Source: Candidatus Pelagibacter communis | GTDB lineage: Bacteria; Pseudomonadota; Alphaproteobacteria; Pelagibacterales; Pelagibacteraceae | Direction: 5' to 3' | Length of the DNA: 62,133 bases | NCBI RefSeq assembly: GCF_001179845.1 | Contig: NZ_CVSB01000035.1 | Location: 1-62,133 of the forward strand | Shown: positions 41,549 to 53,619 of the stretch, one piece after another | Layout: the number at the start of each line of letters is the position of its first letter | How positions within the stretch are numbered: the stretch's first letter is position 1 | Translations under genes and position numbers: made by a program | Notes under the pieces: generated by a model | What the model was told of the DNA's origin: nothing | Database searches by the model: none | The model's input: only the letters and a program-made list of their open reading frames with translations

Positions 41549-42790
41549 TTAACTAAATCTAAGCGAACTATAAGGTTTTAAATCTAAATTTGTATTTTCG
41601 TTCGCTATCATCCCTGAAACAATCTTTCCAGAAATTGGACCTAAAGTCCATCCTAAATGATGATGCCCAAAACAATAATAAATATTTTTATAATTTTTTG
41701 ATGGTCCCATAACAGGTAAAAAATCTGGTAAAGTTGGTCTAAATCCTAGCCACTCATCCTCATGTTCAGGTAAATCACCAAGCATATATTTTGCATTATT
41801 TATCAAATTTTTTACTCTTGATTTGGATAATGGATTATCTAATCCACCAAATTCTACAGTTCCAACAACTCTTAAACCTTGTTCCATCGGTGTAATTCCA
41901 AATCCACGGTTGGAAAATATTACAGGTCTAGTTAATAAATGATCACAATTTTTAAAATGAACATGATATCCACGCTCTGTATCTAACGGAATTCTTTCAC
42001 CAAGATTATCTGTTAATTTTTTTGAAAAAGCTCCACAAGCTATTACTGCTTTATCAAAAACATAACTTTGAGTTTCAGTTTTAAAAACTGGTTTTTCTTC
42101 ATCAAAATTAATATCTTTAACATTTACTTTGTTAAATTTTCCACCTTTTTGCAAAAATAAATCAAATAATTTTAAAAGAATTTTTTTTGGATTTCTTGCA
42201 TGTCTTGCATAAGGATAATATACGCCAGCATGGTAAAATGGTTTGATGTGTGGTTCAAGATCGTGTATTTCGGCTTTGGTAACTAATTGTTGTTCAACAC
42301 CTAATTCATCTCTTACTTTAATTTCTAATTCTCTACTTTTTAAATCTTTATCGTTCCATATATAAAGAATTCCTTTGTTTTCAACCAAACCTTCTAAATC
42401 TATCTCTTCAAATAATTCATCATAAGCAGGTAAAGCTAAATCTAAAATTTGATGCATATTTTTAGCAGTATGCATCATCTTAGATTTGGTAGTATTCATT
42501 ATAAATTTTATAAACCATGGAATCATTTTAGGTACATAATTCCATTTTAAAGCAAGTGGACCTGAAGAACTAAGCAACATAGCGGGCACATCTGCTAAAA
42601 CATCAGTTCTGTTTAAAGAAAGAGACGCATAAGGCGAAAAGTGACCTGCATTACCATAAGAAGCTACATGACTACCTGGGTTCTCTCTGTCAAAGATAGT
42701 TACATTGAAACCTTTTTTTTGAAGAAACAAAGCATTAGATACACCTTGAATTCCTGCTCCAACTATTCCTACTTTAAGTTTTTTATTCAT
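41549..42790 (-). CDS. D-amino-acid dehydrogenase-like FAD oxidoreductase (DadA family)
   Basis: 413 residues from the ATG chosen here; a TTG 15 bases upstream is in frame but a poor start. FAD-binding motif VGIVGAGIQGVSNA at the N terminus, a DAO fold, and a C-terminal GHHHLGWTLGPISGK stretch typical of DadA, which oxidises D-amino acids to keto acids with electrons to quinone. The preceding rodA gene is separated by 64 bases, so this gene heads a run that continues through the DMT transporter, hydroxyacid dehydrogenase, deacetylase-like, MsrB and DUF1479 genes. Confidence 0.85.
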   Translation of the reverse strand: MNKKLKVGIVGAGIQGVSNALFLQKKGFNVTIFDRENPGSHVASYGNAGHFSPYASLSLNRTDVLADVPAMLLSSSGPLALKWNYVPKMIPWFIKFIMNTTKSKMMHTAKNMHQILDLALPAYDELFEEIDLEGLVENKGILYIWNDKDLKSRELEIKVRDELGVEQQLVTKAEIHDLEPHIKPFYHAGVYYPYARHARNPKKILLKLFDLFLQKGGKFNKVNVKDINFDEEKPVFKTETQSYVFDKAVIACGAFSKKLTDNLGERIPLDTERGYHVHFKNCDHLLTRPVIFSNRGFGITPMEQGLRVVGTVEFGGLDNPLSKSRVKNLINNAKYMLGDLPEHEDEWLGFRPTLPDFLPVMGPSKNYKNIYYCFGHHHLGWTLGPISGKIVSGMIANENTNLDLKPYSSLRFS

Positions 42791-42853
42791 GAAATTGTTA
42801 TACAAGTAAAAATTAATTGATCAGAGTGACAAATTATGCAAATTTCAATTTTT

Positions 42854-43978
42854 TTATGCAATCATTTGTTTATGATTGATTTTGGCACTCAAAACTATGC
42901 CAAAGCCAATCATTGTAGCCAACATAGAAGAACCTCCATAGGACATTATTGGCAATGGAGAACCAACTATAGGTAGTAAACCTAGAACCATAGATAAATT
43001 TACAACAATATAAATAAATATTGCAAACGCATAACCAAAACAAAAAAGTCTAGCGAAGTTACTTCTTGAAATAGATCCTATTCGTAAAATTCTAAAAATT
43101 ATTATTGAGTATAATATTAAAAGGCCAACAGAACCTATAAAACCAAACTCCTCTGAAAATAAAGTAAATATAAAATCTGTATGTTTTTCAGGTAAAAAAT
43201 CCAAATAACTTTGTGTACCTTTTAAAAAACCTTTTCCATCAAGGCCACCTGAGCCTATGGCTATTTTAGATTGTATAATTTGATATCCAGCACCTAAGGG
43301 ATCTCTATCTGGGTCTAAAAAAGTTAATATTCTCAGTTTCTGGTATGGTTTAAGAAATGAAATTATAAAAGGTAACGAAATCAAAAAAGTAATAAATGAG
43401 TAAATAAAGTACTTTATTTTTACTCCTCCTAACCACAAAATAATTAATCCACTTAAAGCTATTAATATCGAGGTACCAAGATCCGGTTGAGAAATTACAA
43501 AAATAATAGGAATTAATATTATCGACAAAACTATTGTTATACTAGTAAATGAATTAACATTTTCTATTTTTAATCTGTGATAATATTTTGCGAGACACAT
43601 TATAATAGCTACTTTCATAAGTTCTGAGGGCTGTAGAACAAATAAATAAAGATCCATCCATCTTTGTGAACCAGATGACTTAATTCCAAAAAATGAAACA
43701 TAAATTAATAAAAGTATTACAATAAAGTAAATTAAGTATGAAAAATTGTGCCAAAATTTTATGTTAAAGAAAGCTACAAAAATCATTAAAGGAAAAAAAA
43801 CTGCAAGTTTTACAAAATGATTTTTAGTATGAAAAAGTATTTCACCTCCATCTGTAGAATACATAACAAAAACACTTAATACAGAAAGGAGGATGATGGA
43901 AATCAATAATATATAGTCTAAGTTTTTCATTTTTTGAAATAATGTAATCTCATTACTCAATCTATCGTGTTGAAACAT
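42854..43978 (-). CDS. rodA: rod-shape SEDS peptidoglycan polymerase RodA
   Basis: Glycosyltransferase of the elongasome, 374 residues, ten membrane helices. The SEDS pattern FFGIKSSGSQRWMDLYLF, QPSELMK and the C-terminal LGLLPIVGSPLPIMSYGGSS are diagnostic. Its ATG follows the mrdA stop with no gap, so PBP2 and RodA are made together. A later in-frame ATG (residue 17) could also serve as the start. Confidence 0.95.
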   Translation of the reverse strand: MFQHDRLSNEITLFQKMKNLDYILLISIILLSVLSVFVMYSTDGGEILFHTKNHFVKLAVFFPLMIFVAFFNIKFWHNFSYLIYFIVILLLIYVSFFGIKSSGSQRWMDLYLFVLQPSELMKVAIIMCLAKYYHRLKIENVNSFTSITIVLSIILIPIIFVISQPDLGTSILIALSGLIILWLGGVKIKYFIYSFITFLISLPFIISFLKPYQKLRILTFLDPDRDPLGAGYQIIQSKIAIGSGGLDGKGFLKGTQSYLDFLPEKHTDFIFTLFSEEFGFIGSVGLLILYSIIIFRILRIGSISRSNFARLFCFGYAFAIFIYIVVNLSMVLGLLPIVGSPLPIMSYGGSSMLATMIGFGIVLSAKINHKQMIA

Positions 43979-45901
43979 TTAAACAGTAATCCTTTCAAAA
44001 TTTGATTGTTTGTTTCTCAAATCATGTCTATCAATAATTAATTTAAATAGTTTTTTTGCAATAGGCGCTGCAGCCTTACTTCCTGAGCCACCATGTTCTA
44101 CAATTATACTTAATGCATATCTTGGATTTATATAAGGACCATAAGCAACATATAACGCATGATCTCTATCTTTGTATGGTATTTGCTCTAATTCTAAATC
44201 TAATTCCCTTTCTCTTTTGCTAATTCTCTTGACTTGAGCTGTTCCAGTTTTTCCTACAAATTGATATTTAGGGTCATCAATTCTTGATTTATATGAGGTT
44301 CCAAATCTCTCATTTGTTGAAGCAAACATTGCTTCTTGAATAATCTTAATATTTTTTTTATCTTTAAATAACTTTTTGTCTATCAATACCTCGGAGTCGG
44401 TATCAAATAATAAGCCACTTTCCATTGATTGTTTTGCATCTTCATAAGAAACTGGATTGCTGTCCACAATTATTTTTGGTTTTATGGCATATCCTCCATT
44501 TGCAATTTGTGCAGTCATCATACAAAGTTGTAAAGGAGTTGATTGTATATAGCCTTGTCCAATACCTGTTATTAAGGTCTCTCCTAATACCCAGCCTTTA
44601 CCAAGATTATTTTTTTTCCATTTTGTATTTGGAAATAATCCTTTTTTTTCATTATCAAAATAATCGCCGAGAACTTTTTTACCTAAGCCAAACTTTTCGG
44701 CTGTAATGTTTAATCTATCAACACCTAATAACCTAGCAACCTCATAAAAATATGTATCACAAGATTGTTTCATGGCATTTTTCAGACTAACCCAACCATG
44801 TCCCTTTTCCTTCCAACAGTGAAATGTTTGTCCATAAAGCTCCATTTTTCCAGTGCATTTAACTTTAAACTTCGTATTTATTACTTTGTTTTCTAAAGCT
44901 GAAAGCGCAACGATAGGTTTTATCGTTGAACCTGGTGAGTATAGACCCGAAAGGGTTTTGTTTATTAGTGGTTTTAATGGATTATTTCTAATTAATTGCC
45001 ACTCATCTTGACTTATTCCGAATAAAAATAAATTTGGATTATAAGATGGAGATGAATACATAGCTATTATATCTCCAGTATAAATATCCATTACACTTAT
45101 GGATCCTGCTTTTTCATTTAACAATTCTCCACAAGCTTTTTGTATTTCTGTATCTACAGTTAAACGTATTTTTGATCCTTGCTCACCCTTTTGATGCTCA
45201 AGTTGATTAATTCTTTTACCATAAGCATTAACTTCATATCTTTGAATGGCATTTGTTCCAATTAAATGATTTTCAAGTCTTTTCTCTAAGCCTAGTTTTC
45301 CAATTTTCATCCCAGGCACAAATCTTTCTTGGATAGTTTGATTGTCTAAAATTTCTTGTTCATTGGGTTGGCTTACGTATCCAAGAACATGGGTGTATAC
45401 ATCATTAAATGGATAATTTCTGGAGATTGTCATCACAGGCTTCACACCCACAAGATCGTATAAATAATTATTAATTTTTACAAATTGACTCCAACTTAAA
45501 TTTTCAGAAACAATAATACTATCCCAAGGTTTCAGTTCTGATTTTAATTTATTTATATTTGCAATTTTTTTATCACTAAGATTTAAAAGTTTTTTTAATC
45601 TTACTAATAAATAATTGAAATTTTCAACTTGCTCTGGAATTATGTGTAATTGATAAACTTTTAAATTTCCTGCAATTACATTTCCAAAATAATCAACAAT
45701 ATTGCCTCTTGTAGGTGGAAGTTTCCATTCCCTTATTCTATTTTTATCTGAGAGAGTTAGATATTTTTTATTTTCGTTTATTTGTAGAGAAAATAAACGT
45801 GCAACAATGCCAACAAAAACTAAAATTTTTGCTGCTCCAACAATGAACATACGCCTATTTATTACGTCAGTTTTTCTTATTCCTGAATTAGATTTAATCA
45901 T
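43979..45901 (-). CDS. mrdA: penicillin-binding protein 2 (class B transpeptidase)
   Basis: 640 residues. One N-terminal membrane anchor (about 18-40), the PBP dimerisation domain, and a transpeptidase domain with S325-T-I-K328, S380-C-D382 and K551-T-G553. It cross-links peptidoglycan during elongation with RodA. The start overlaps the MreD stop by 8 bases. No loss of active-site residues. Confidence 0.95.
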   Translation of the reverse strand: MIKSNSGIRKTDVINRRMFIVGAAKILVFVGIVARLFSLQINENKKYLTLSDKNRIREWKLPPTRGNIVDYFGNVIAGNLKVYQLHIIPEQVENFNYLLVRLKKLLNLSDKKIANINKLKSELKPWDSIIVSENLSWSQFVKINNYLYDLVGVKPVMTISRNYPFNDVYTHVLGYVSQPNEQEILDNQTIQERFVPGMKIGKLGLEKRLENHLIGTNAIQRYEVNAYGKRINQLEHQKGEQGSKIRLTVDTEIQKACGELLNEKAGSISVMDIYTGDIIAMYSSPSYNPNLFLFGISQDEWQLIRNNPLKPLINKTLSGLYSPGSTIKPIVALSALENKVINTKFKVKCTGKMELYGQTFHCWKEKGHGWVSLKNAMKQSCDTYFYEVARLLGVDRLNITAEKFGLGKKVLGDYFDNEKKGLFPNTKWKKNNLGKGWVLGETLITGIGQGYIQSTPLQLCMMTAQIANGGYAIKPKIIVDSNPVSYEDAKQSMESGLLFDTDSEVLIDKKLFKDKKNIKIIQEAMFASTNERFGTSYKSRIDDPKYQFVGKTGTAQVKRISKRERELDLELEQIPYKDRDHALYVAYGPYINPRYALSIIVEHGGSGSKAAAPIAKKLFKLIIDRHDLRNKQSNFERITV

Positions 45902-46412
45902 TTGTTTGATATGAAATTCTTTCGTTTAAAAAATTAAAAAATAAAAAAAATATTGGATAAAATAAGAAAGTAAAACCTGTGTTAATCAAATAATTTGTAT
46001 AATCAACTTTAATTAAAAAGACTAAATCTAAAATAATTACTTGAATTGAATTTATTAATAAAATTGTAAATAATAATGATATCCAATCCTTTATAAAGTT
46101 TGGAGACAAAGTAATATTTCTGATATAAGCTGTTACTGAGCAAAGAACAAGATAGCAAAAACTACTTATTCCTATTGGTACTCCTATTACAACATCATTA
46201 ATTATACCTGCAAAGAAAATTGCTAGATAACCTAATTGATCAGGATTTCTTAAAGTCCAAAAAAAAAGCAATAAATGAACAAAATTAAACGCAAAATAAT
46301 CAAGTTTTAAGTAATTAAAATCAAATTCATTAAATACTGAAAAAAATAACATTATCAAAGGCAGATAAGATAAAAATATTCTTAAAAAAGAACTTTTGTT
46401 AAGTGACGACAT
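45894..46412 (-). CDS. mreD: rod-shape protein MreD
   Basis: 172 residues, about six hydrophobic segments, weakly conserved like all MreD proteins. Recognised mainly by its place between MreC and PBP2 and by the FFAGIINDVVIGVPIGIS stretch. An inner-membrane elongasome component. Confidence 0.85.
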   Translation of the reverse strand: MSSLNKSSFLRIFLSYLPLIMLFFSVFNEFDFNYLKLDYFAFNFVHLLLFFWTLRNPDQLGYLAIFFAGIINDVVIGVPIGISSFCYLVLCSVTAYIRNITLSPNFIKDWISLLFTILLINSIQVIILDLVFLIKVDYTNYLINTGFTFLFYPIFFLFFNFLNERISYQTND

Positions 46413-47260
46413 TATTCTTCTCCACCTATTTTATAAGAAACTATTTTTACATAGTTGAGTTGTGTAAAATCAGAAAAAAAATTAATTTTTCCCTGAGACG
46501 CATTATCAATTTTTCCAATTGGTATGCCGGGCTTAAACAAGCCCCCAAGACCAGAAGTGTAAGCAATAATTTCTTTATTTTCAAAACCTTGAGCATAGTC
46601 TTTCTGGGTATGTTCAATTTTTCCGTAATCACTTCCTGTTCCAGAAACTACTGCCTGTATATCTTCTGGCTCTAAAACAGACGGTATTTTACTATTAAGA
46701 TCAGATAATAATAATGCTCTAGAATTAGTATAATTTACCTCAATTATTTGACCAACTAAATAAACCTCATCAATAACAGCCATTCCAATTTTGACTTTAT
46801 CTTTAGTGCCTTTATTTAGAACTACAGATTTTAAGTATGGACTGTCTTTGTCAATTAAAACTCTAGCAAATATTTCTTCTGAACTTATGCTTTCATCAAT
46901 CAACTCTCTAAGTTTTTTATTTTCTGCAGTTAAATAATCATTATGTAATTTGATTTGCTCTATATTTTCTATTTTAATTAATTCTTTCTGATGACTTTCA
47001 TGTAGATCATAATAAGATTTTATTTCAGAAATTAACCCTCCAATTTTTTTTTCTGGAATTGATGCAATATAAGAAGATCTATAAATTACTTCATTAATTC
47101 CTAATTTGATAACCTGAATTGCTTTAAAATTAAAATTACTTAGAACAATTACAAAAATTGATAAAATAATTAAAGTTAGTAAAGAAAATTTTTGTTTATC
47201 TTTTTTTTTTAAGAAAGCTGACCTAATGGCAATTACAAAATCATCTCTGCCAGTAGCCAT
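46412..47260 (-). CDS. mreC: rod-shape protein MreC
   Basis: 282 residues with one N-terminal membrane helix (about 27-45), a coiled-coil stretch (ENIEQIKLHNDYLTAENKKL) and the beta-barrel domain that contacts PBP2 (ARVLIDKDSPYLKSVVLNKG). Overlaps MreD by one base; follows MreB by 5 bases. Confidence 0.93.
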   Translation of the reverse strand: MATGRDDFVIAIRSAFLKKKDKQKFSLLTLIILSIFVIVLSNFNFKAIQVIKLGINEVIYRSSYIASIPEKKIGGLISEIKSYYDLHESHQKELIKIENIEQIKLHNDYLTAENKKLRELIDESISSEEIFARVLIDKDSPYLKSVVLNKGTKDKVKIGMAVIDEVYLVGQIIEVNYTNSRALLLSDLNSKIPSVLEPEDIQAVVSGTGSDYGKIEHTQKDYAQGFENKEIIAYTSGLGGLFKPGIPIGKIDNASQGKINFFSDFTQLNYVKIVSYKIGGEE

Positions 47261-47265
47261 TTTTC

Positions 47266-49871
<2,606 letters not shown>

Positions 49872-49893
49872 AACTAAAATTTTTAGAAAATCT

Positions 49894-49921
49894 ATAATAC
49901 AATCTATGAGAGAGATTGCAA
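49894..49921 (-). promoter_or_regulatory. candidate sigma-70-type promoter of leuA
   Basis: Minus-strand -35 TTGCAA (49921-49916) and -10 TATTAT (49899-49894) with a 16-base spacer, 22 bases before the leuA start. The leader would be too short for a leader peptide, so classical attenuation is unlikely. Confidence 0.45.
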
Positions 49922-49973
49922 AATAATTAGTTAAATAATTAATTTTAATGGACCATTTTAGGCTTACAAAAAA

Positions 49974-51656
49974 TTAATTATAAATAGACTCAATTTTAGG
50001 CATTAACCGTAAAAGTTCTCTTGTGTATTCATGGCCGGGTTTTAAAAATAAATCCTCAGTGTTTGAAACTTCACATAATTTGCCGTCCTTTAAGACTCCA
50101 ATTCTATCACACATCTGTCTAACAACCGGTAGGTCATGGCTGATAAATAAAATTGTTAAATTTAATTGTTCCTGTAAATCTTTAAGCAAATTTAATATTT
50201 GAGCCTGAATACTTACATCCAAAGCAGAAGTAGGTTCATCACAAACTAAAAGTCTTGGTTGTGTGGCAAGTGCTCTTGCAATTGATATTCTCTGTCTCTG
50301 TCCTCCTGAAAATTCATGTGGATATCGATCTGCAGATCTTTGAGTTAATTCTACAGACTCGAGCAAATCATAAATATAATTATTTAAATCTAAATTCGAT
50401 ATTGATGGGTTGTGAAGTTTGATTGGTTCTGCAATTATATCTTTTACTTTTAATCTTCCATTTAGTGAAGAATAAGGATCTTGAAATATCATTTGAATTT
50501 GTTTTCTAAATTTCATTAATTCAGATCTCTGCTTAATTTTTGTTATACAAACGTTGTCAAAGAAGATATCGCCAGAAGTAGGTTTAAATAAATTTACAAT
50601 CATTTTAGCAATTGTAGATTTTCCACTCCCACTTTCTCCCACTAAACCAAAAGACTCTCCCTCTTTTATTTCAAATGAAACATCATTAACAGCCATTACA
50701 GAATTTTTAGAATTTTCCGTAAAAAAATTGTCATCAAAACTTTTATTCAAATTTTTTATCTGAACTAAATCTTGATTTATAATTTCTTTTTTTGACCATC
50801 TATTTAATATTTTGATATTATTTTCTTTTTTATTATTGTTTTTTTTTTCTACAATCACAAATCTTGAAATTTTTTTGTTAGTTGGTGGAACTGAACTTAC
50901 TAAACTTTTAGTGTAATTTTCTTGAGGATTAGTTAATATTTTTTTAGTTTCACCGATTTCAACCAAATTACCACTTTTCATAACTGCTACACGATCTGCT
51001 GTCTCAGCTATAACACCCATATCATGAGTAATTAGAATAACCGCAAGATTTCTTTCTTTTGTTAATTTTTTAATAAGTTCTAAAATCTGAGACTGAATTG
51101 ATACATCTAATGCTGTTGTTGGTTCATCTGCAATTAACAATTCTGGTTCACAACATAAAGCTAAAGAAATTACTACTCGCTGTCTCATTCCACCTGAGAA
51201 TTGGTGGGGATAATTATCGAATCTTAACTCTGCATCTTTTATACCAACCTCTTTTAGTAAATTTATAGATTTATTTTTTGCTTCTTCTTTGCTTAATTTA
51301 AGATGAGTTTGAATTGTTTCAATTAACTGTTCACCGACTGTAAGAATTGGATTAAGTGAGGTTTGAGGATCTTGAAATATCAATCCAATTTTATTTCCCC
51401 TATATCTAACAATACTCTCAGAATTTTCATGAACATTAAGATCACCTAAAATAACTGAGCCACTAGAAACCTTACCTGGTTCATCAATTAAATTTATAAT
51501 AGCGTTTCCTACAGTACTTTTTCCTGATCCAGACTCTCCAACTAATCCTAAAATTTCTCCTTTGTTAACCTCAATATTTACATTCTTTGCAGCATAAACT
51601 GTTTCTTTTCTCATTTGATAATCAACGCTAAGATTATTTATTTTTAAAAATGTCAT
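49974..51656 (-). CDS. peptide/opine-type ABC importer, fused double ATPase (DppD-DppF)
   Basis: 560 residues from the ATG at 51656, chosen because it makes an ATGA overlap with the permease stop; a longer in-frame start lies inside the permease gene. Two complete nucleotide-binding domains in one chain: Walker A GESGSGKST at 40-48 and again at 340-348, two LSGG/FSGG signatures and two Walker B motifs (LLIADEPTTALD; LLVCDEPTSALD), joined by a lysine/asparagine-rich linker (about 255-295). The usual DppD and DppF are separate genes. Powers import of peptides or related solutes. Confidence 0.9.
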   Translation of the reverse strand: MTFLKINNLSVDYQMRKETVYAAKNVNIEVNKGEILGLVGESGSGKSTVGNAIINLIDEPGKVSSGSVILGDLNVHENSESIVRYRGNKIGLIFQDPQTSLNPILTVGEQLIETIQTHLKLSKEEAKNKSINLLKEVGIKDAELRFDNYPHQFSGGMRQRVVISLALCCEPELLIADEPTTALDVSIQSQILELIKKLTKERNLAVILITHDMGVIAETADRVAVMKSGNLVEIGETKKILTNPQENYTKSLVSSVPPTNKKISRFVIVEKKNNNKKENNIKILNRWSKKEIINQDLVQIKNLNKSFDDNFFTENSKNSVMAVNDVSFEIKEGESFGLVGESGSGKSTIAKMIVNLFKPTSGDIFFDNVCITKIKQRSELMKFRKQIQMIFQDPYSSLNGRLKVKDIIAEPIKLHNPSISNLDLNNYIYDLLESVELTQRSADRYPHEFSGGQRQRISIARALATQPRLLVCDEPTSALDVSIQAQILNLLKDLQEQLNLTILFISHDLPVVRQMCDRIGVLKDGKLCEVSNTEDLFLKPGHEYTRELLRLMPKIESIYN

Positions 51657-52582
51657 TTTTTTAATTTTGGATTTAAAGTATCTCTCATCCAATCCCCTAA
51701 TAAATTTATTGAAAATGCCAAAATAACTAAGAAAATTGCTGGAAAAAAAGTTATCCACCATTCTCCTGAAAATAAAAAGTCATTACCTAGTCTTATCAAT
51801 GTTCCTAAAGATGGTGTTGTTGGAGGTACACCAACTCCTAAAAAGCTTAAAGTAGACTCAGCTAAAATAGCAAGAGCTAAACCAATAGTTCCAATTACTA
51901 ATACCGGTCTTAAAATATTTGGTAAAATATGTTTAAACATAATAATTATATTTGAAACCCCGATTATTGTTGATGCTGAAACATAGTCTTTATTTTTTTC
52001 CACCAAAGTTGCTGCTCTAGAAACTCTTGCAAATTGTGGCCACTCTGAAATGCCGATTGCAAATATTAAAACATAAATTGCCATTTCATCGTGCATTTCT
52101 CTTGAGATTAATCCTCTTGCTATTCCGTCAACTAACAATGCCATCAAAATACTTGGTACTGTTAATTGAACATCGGTTAACCTCATTACTATCATTTCAT
52201 ATTTTCCACCAAAAAATCCAGCCGTTAATCCCAATCCAACTCCAAGGATTAAACTAAAAATTATTGCAGAAAAACCTACAATTAAAGAAATCCTACATCC
52301 ATACAAAATTGTTGATAACATATCTCTTCCTTGTCCATCAGTACCTAGAATAAATTTAACAAGACCATCTTCTGTCCACGATGGTGGTGTGAATGCATCC
52401 ATCAGTGAGAGAGAGGATGGATCAAAAGGATTGTAAGGTGTTATCAGCTCAACAAAGAAAGAGCAGAAAAAAATTATAAACAAAATAGTAGATGATACAA
52501 TTGCAGTAGGAGATTTAATAAAGCTATGATAAATATCGCTATCTTTTATTCTTTGCCAAGTACTTAAAGATTTGTTATCCAC
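51653..52582 (-). CDS. peptide-type ABC importer, DppC-like permease
   Basis: 309 residues, six membrane helices. It has the OppC_N stretch at the start and the coupling-loop sequence FARVSRAATLVEKNKDYVSA. Ends in the ATGA overlap with the fused ATPase; the start overlaps DppB by 8 bases. Confidence 0.92.
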   Translation of the reverse strand: MDNKSLSTWQRIKDSDIYHSFIKSPTAIVSSTILFIIFFCSFFVELITPYNPFDPSSLSLMDAFTPPSWTEDGLVKFILGTDGQGRDMLSTILYGCRISLIVGFSAIIFSLILGVGLGLTAGFFGGKYEMIVMRLTDVQLTVPSILMALLVDGIARGLISREMHDEMAIYVLIFAIGISEWPQFARVSRAATLVEKNKDYVSASTIIGVSNIIIMFKHILPNILRPVLVIGTIGLALAILAESTLSFLGVGVPPTTPSLGTLIRLGNDFLFSGEWWITFFPAIFLVILAFSINLLGDWMRDTLNPKLKK

Positions 52583-53558
52583 TTGCAGTATCTCCTTTAA
52601 CTCTTATTCTTGGATCAATTAAATAATAAAGAATATCAACTATAAAATTTATCATTACGAAAACAAAAGCTATAAATACTAAATAAGCTGACATGATTGG
52701 TATATCTACAAATTGAACTGCTTGAATAAATAAAAAGCCCATTCCAGGCCATTGAAAAACAGTTTCAGTAATAATTGAAAACGCAATTAGTGTACCAATA
52801 TTTATTCCTGCAATGGTTATGACAGGTATTAATCCATTTTTTAATGCATGTTTATATTTAATACTATTTTCGCTAATGCCCCGAGCACGTGCAAATTTAA
52901 TATAATCTGTTTGTAATATTTCCATCATCTCTGCTCGCACAAGTCTGATGATATAAGTCATTTGGAAAAGACTTAATGTTACTGAAGGAAGTATAATTGC
53001 TTTAAGTCCTGAAACAGTTAAAAAACCTGTGGTCCAAAAACCTAAATCAATAACTTCTCCTCTTCCAAAAGAAGGTAATATTCCTAAGATTACTGCAAAC
53101 AAATATATAAATAATATACCAATTATAAATGTGGGGAGCGAAACCCCCAGCAAGGAGATGGCTAAAACAAAATCACTTAAAAAACCTTTTCGATTTATAC
53201 CTGTATAAACTCCCAATAATGTACCAGTTATAAGTGCAATTAGTGCTGAAATAACCACAAGTTCAATAGTTGCAGGCAATCTTTCAACTATTAATTCTGA
53301 AACAGGTCTTCTTAATTGATATGAAATTCCAAACTCACCTTTGGAAGCATTAACTATAAATCTTGAAAACTGAACATGAATTGGATCCATTAAACCAAGT
53401 GTTTCTCTCAATTCTGCTCTTTCCTCATCAGAAGTCTCTTCTCCAACCATGTTATTAATTGGATCTCCAACAAAATTAAATAATGAGAATGATACAAAGG
53501 CGACAACCAACATCACCAAAGCAGATTGAAACAACCTTTTAAAAAAATATTTTATCAA
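52575..53558 (-). CDS. peptide-type ABC importer, DppB-like permease
   Basis: 327 residues, six membrane helices, with the DppB features IRLVRAEMMEILQTDYIKFA (coupling loop) and the terminal stretch DPRIRV. First permease of the operon, separated from the binding-protein gene by a stem-loop. Confidence 0.92.
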   Translation of the reverse strand: MIKYFFKRLFQSALVMLVVAFVSFSLFNFVGDPINNMVGEETSDEERAELRETLGLMDPIHVQFSRFIVNASKGEFGISYQLRRPVSELIVERLPATIELVVISALIALITGTLLGVYTGINRKGFLSDFVLAISLLGVSLPTFIIGILFIYLFAVILGILPSFGRGEVIDLGFWTTGFLTVSGLKAIILPSVTLSLFQMTYIIRLVRAEMMEILQTDYIKFARARGISENSIKYKHALKNGLIPVITIAGINIGTLIAFSIITETVFQWPGMGFLFIQAVQFVDIPIMSAYLVFIAFVFVMINFIVDILYYLIDPRIRVKGDTASG

Positions 53559-53580
53559 TTTGTGAAGGTTTAAACTTACA

Positions 53581-53604
53581 AGCCCTTTAAATTTTTAAAG
53601 GGCT
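53581..53604 (-). terminator. hairpin between binding-protein and DppB genes
   Basis: An 11-bp perfect stem (53581-53591 with 53594-53604) with a nominal 2-base loop, probably opening to 4. No run of Us follows on the minus strand, so it is more likely an mRNA 3'-end stabiliser or processing stem than a true terminator. Confidence 0.65.
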
Positions 53605-53619
53605 CGTAATAATTTTTAA

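Noticed and set aside
44425..44706. 93-codon plus-strand open frame opposite mrdA
   Set aside because: Lies inside the penicillin-binding protein gene, with no recognisable domain or ribosome-binding site.
51657..51761. 35-residue N-terminal extension of the fused ABC ATPase
   Set aside because: Encoded in a second frame inside the permease gene; the ATG at 51656 gives the usual ATGA overlap and a normal ATPase start.
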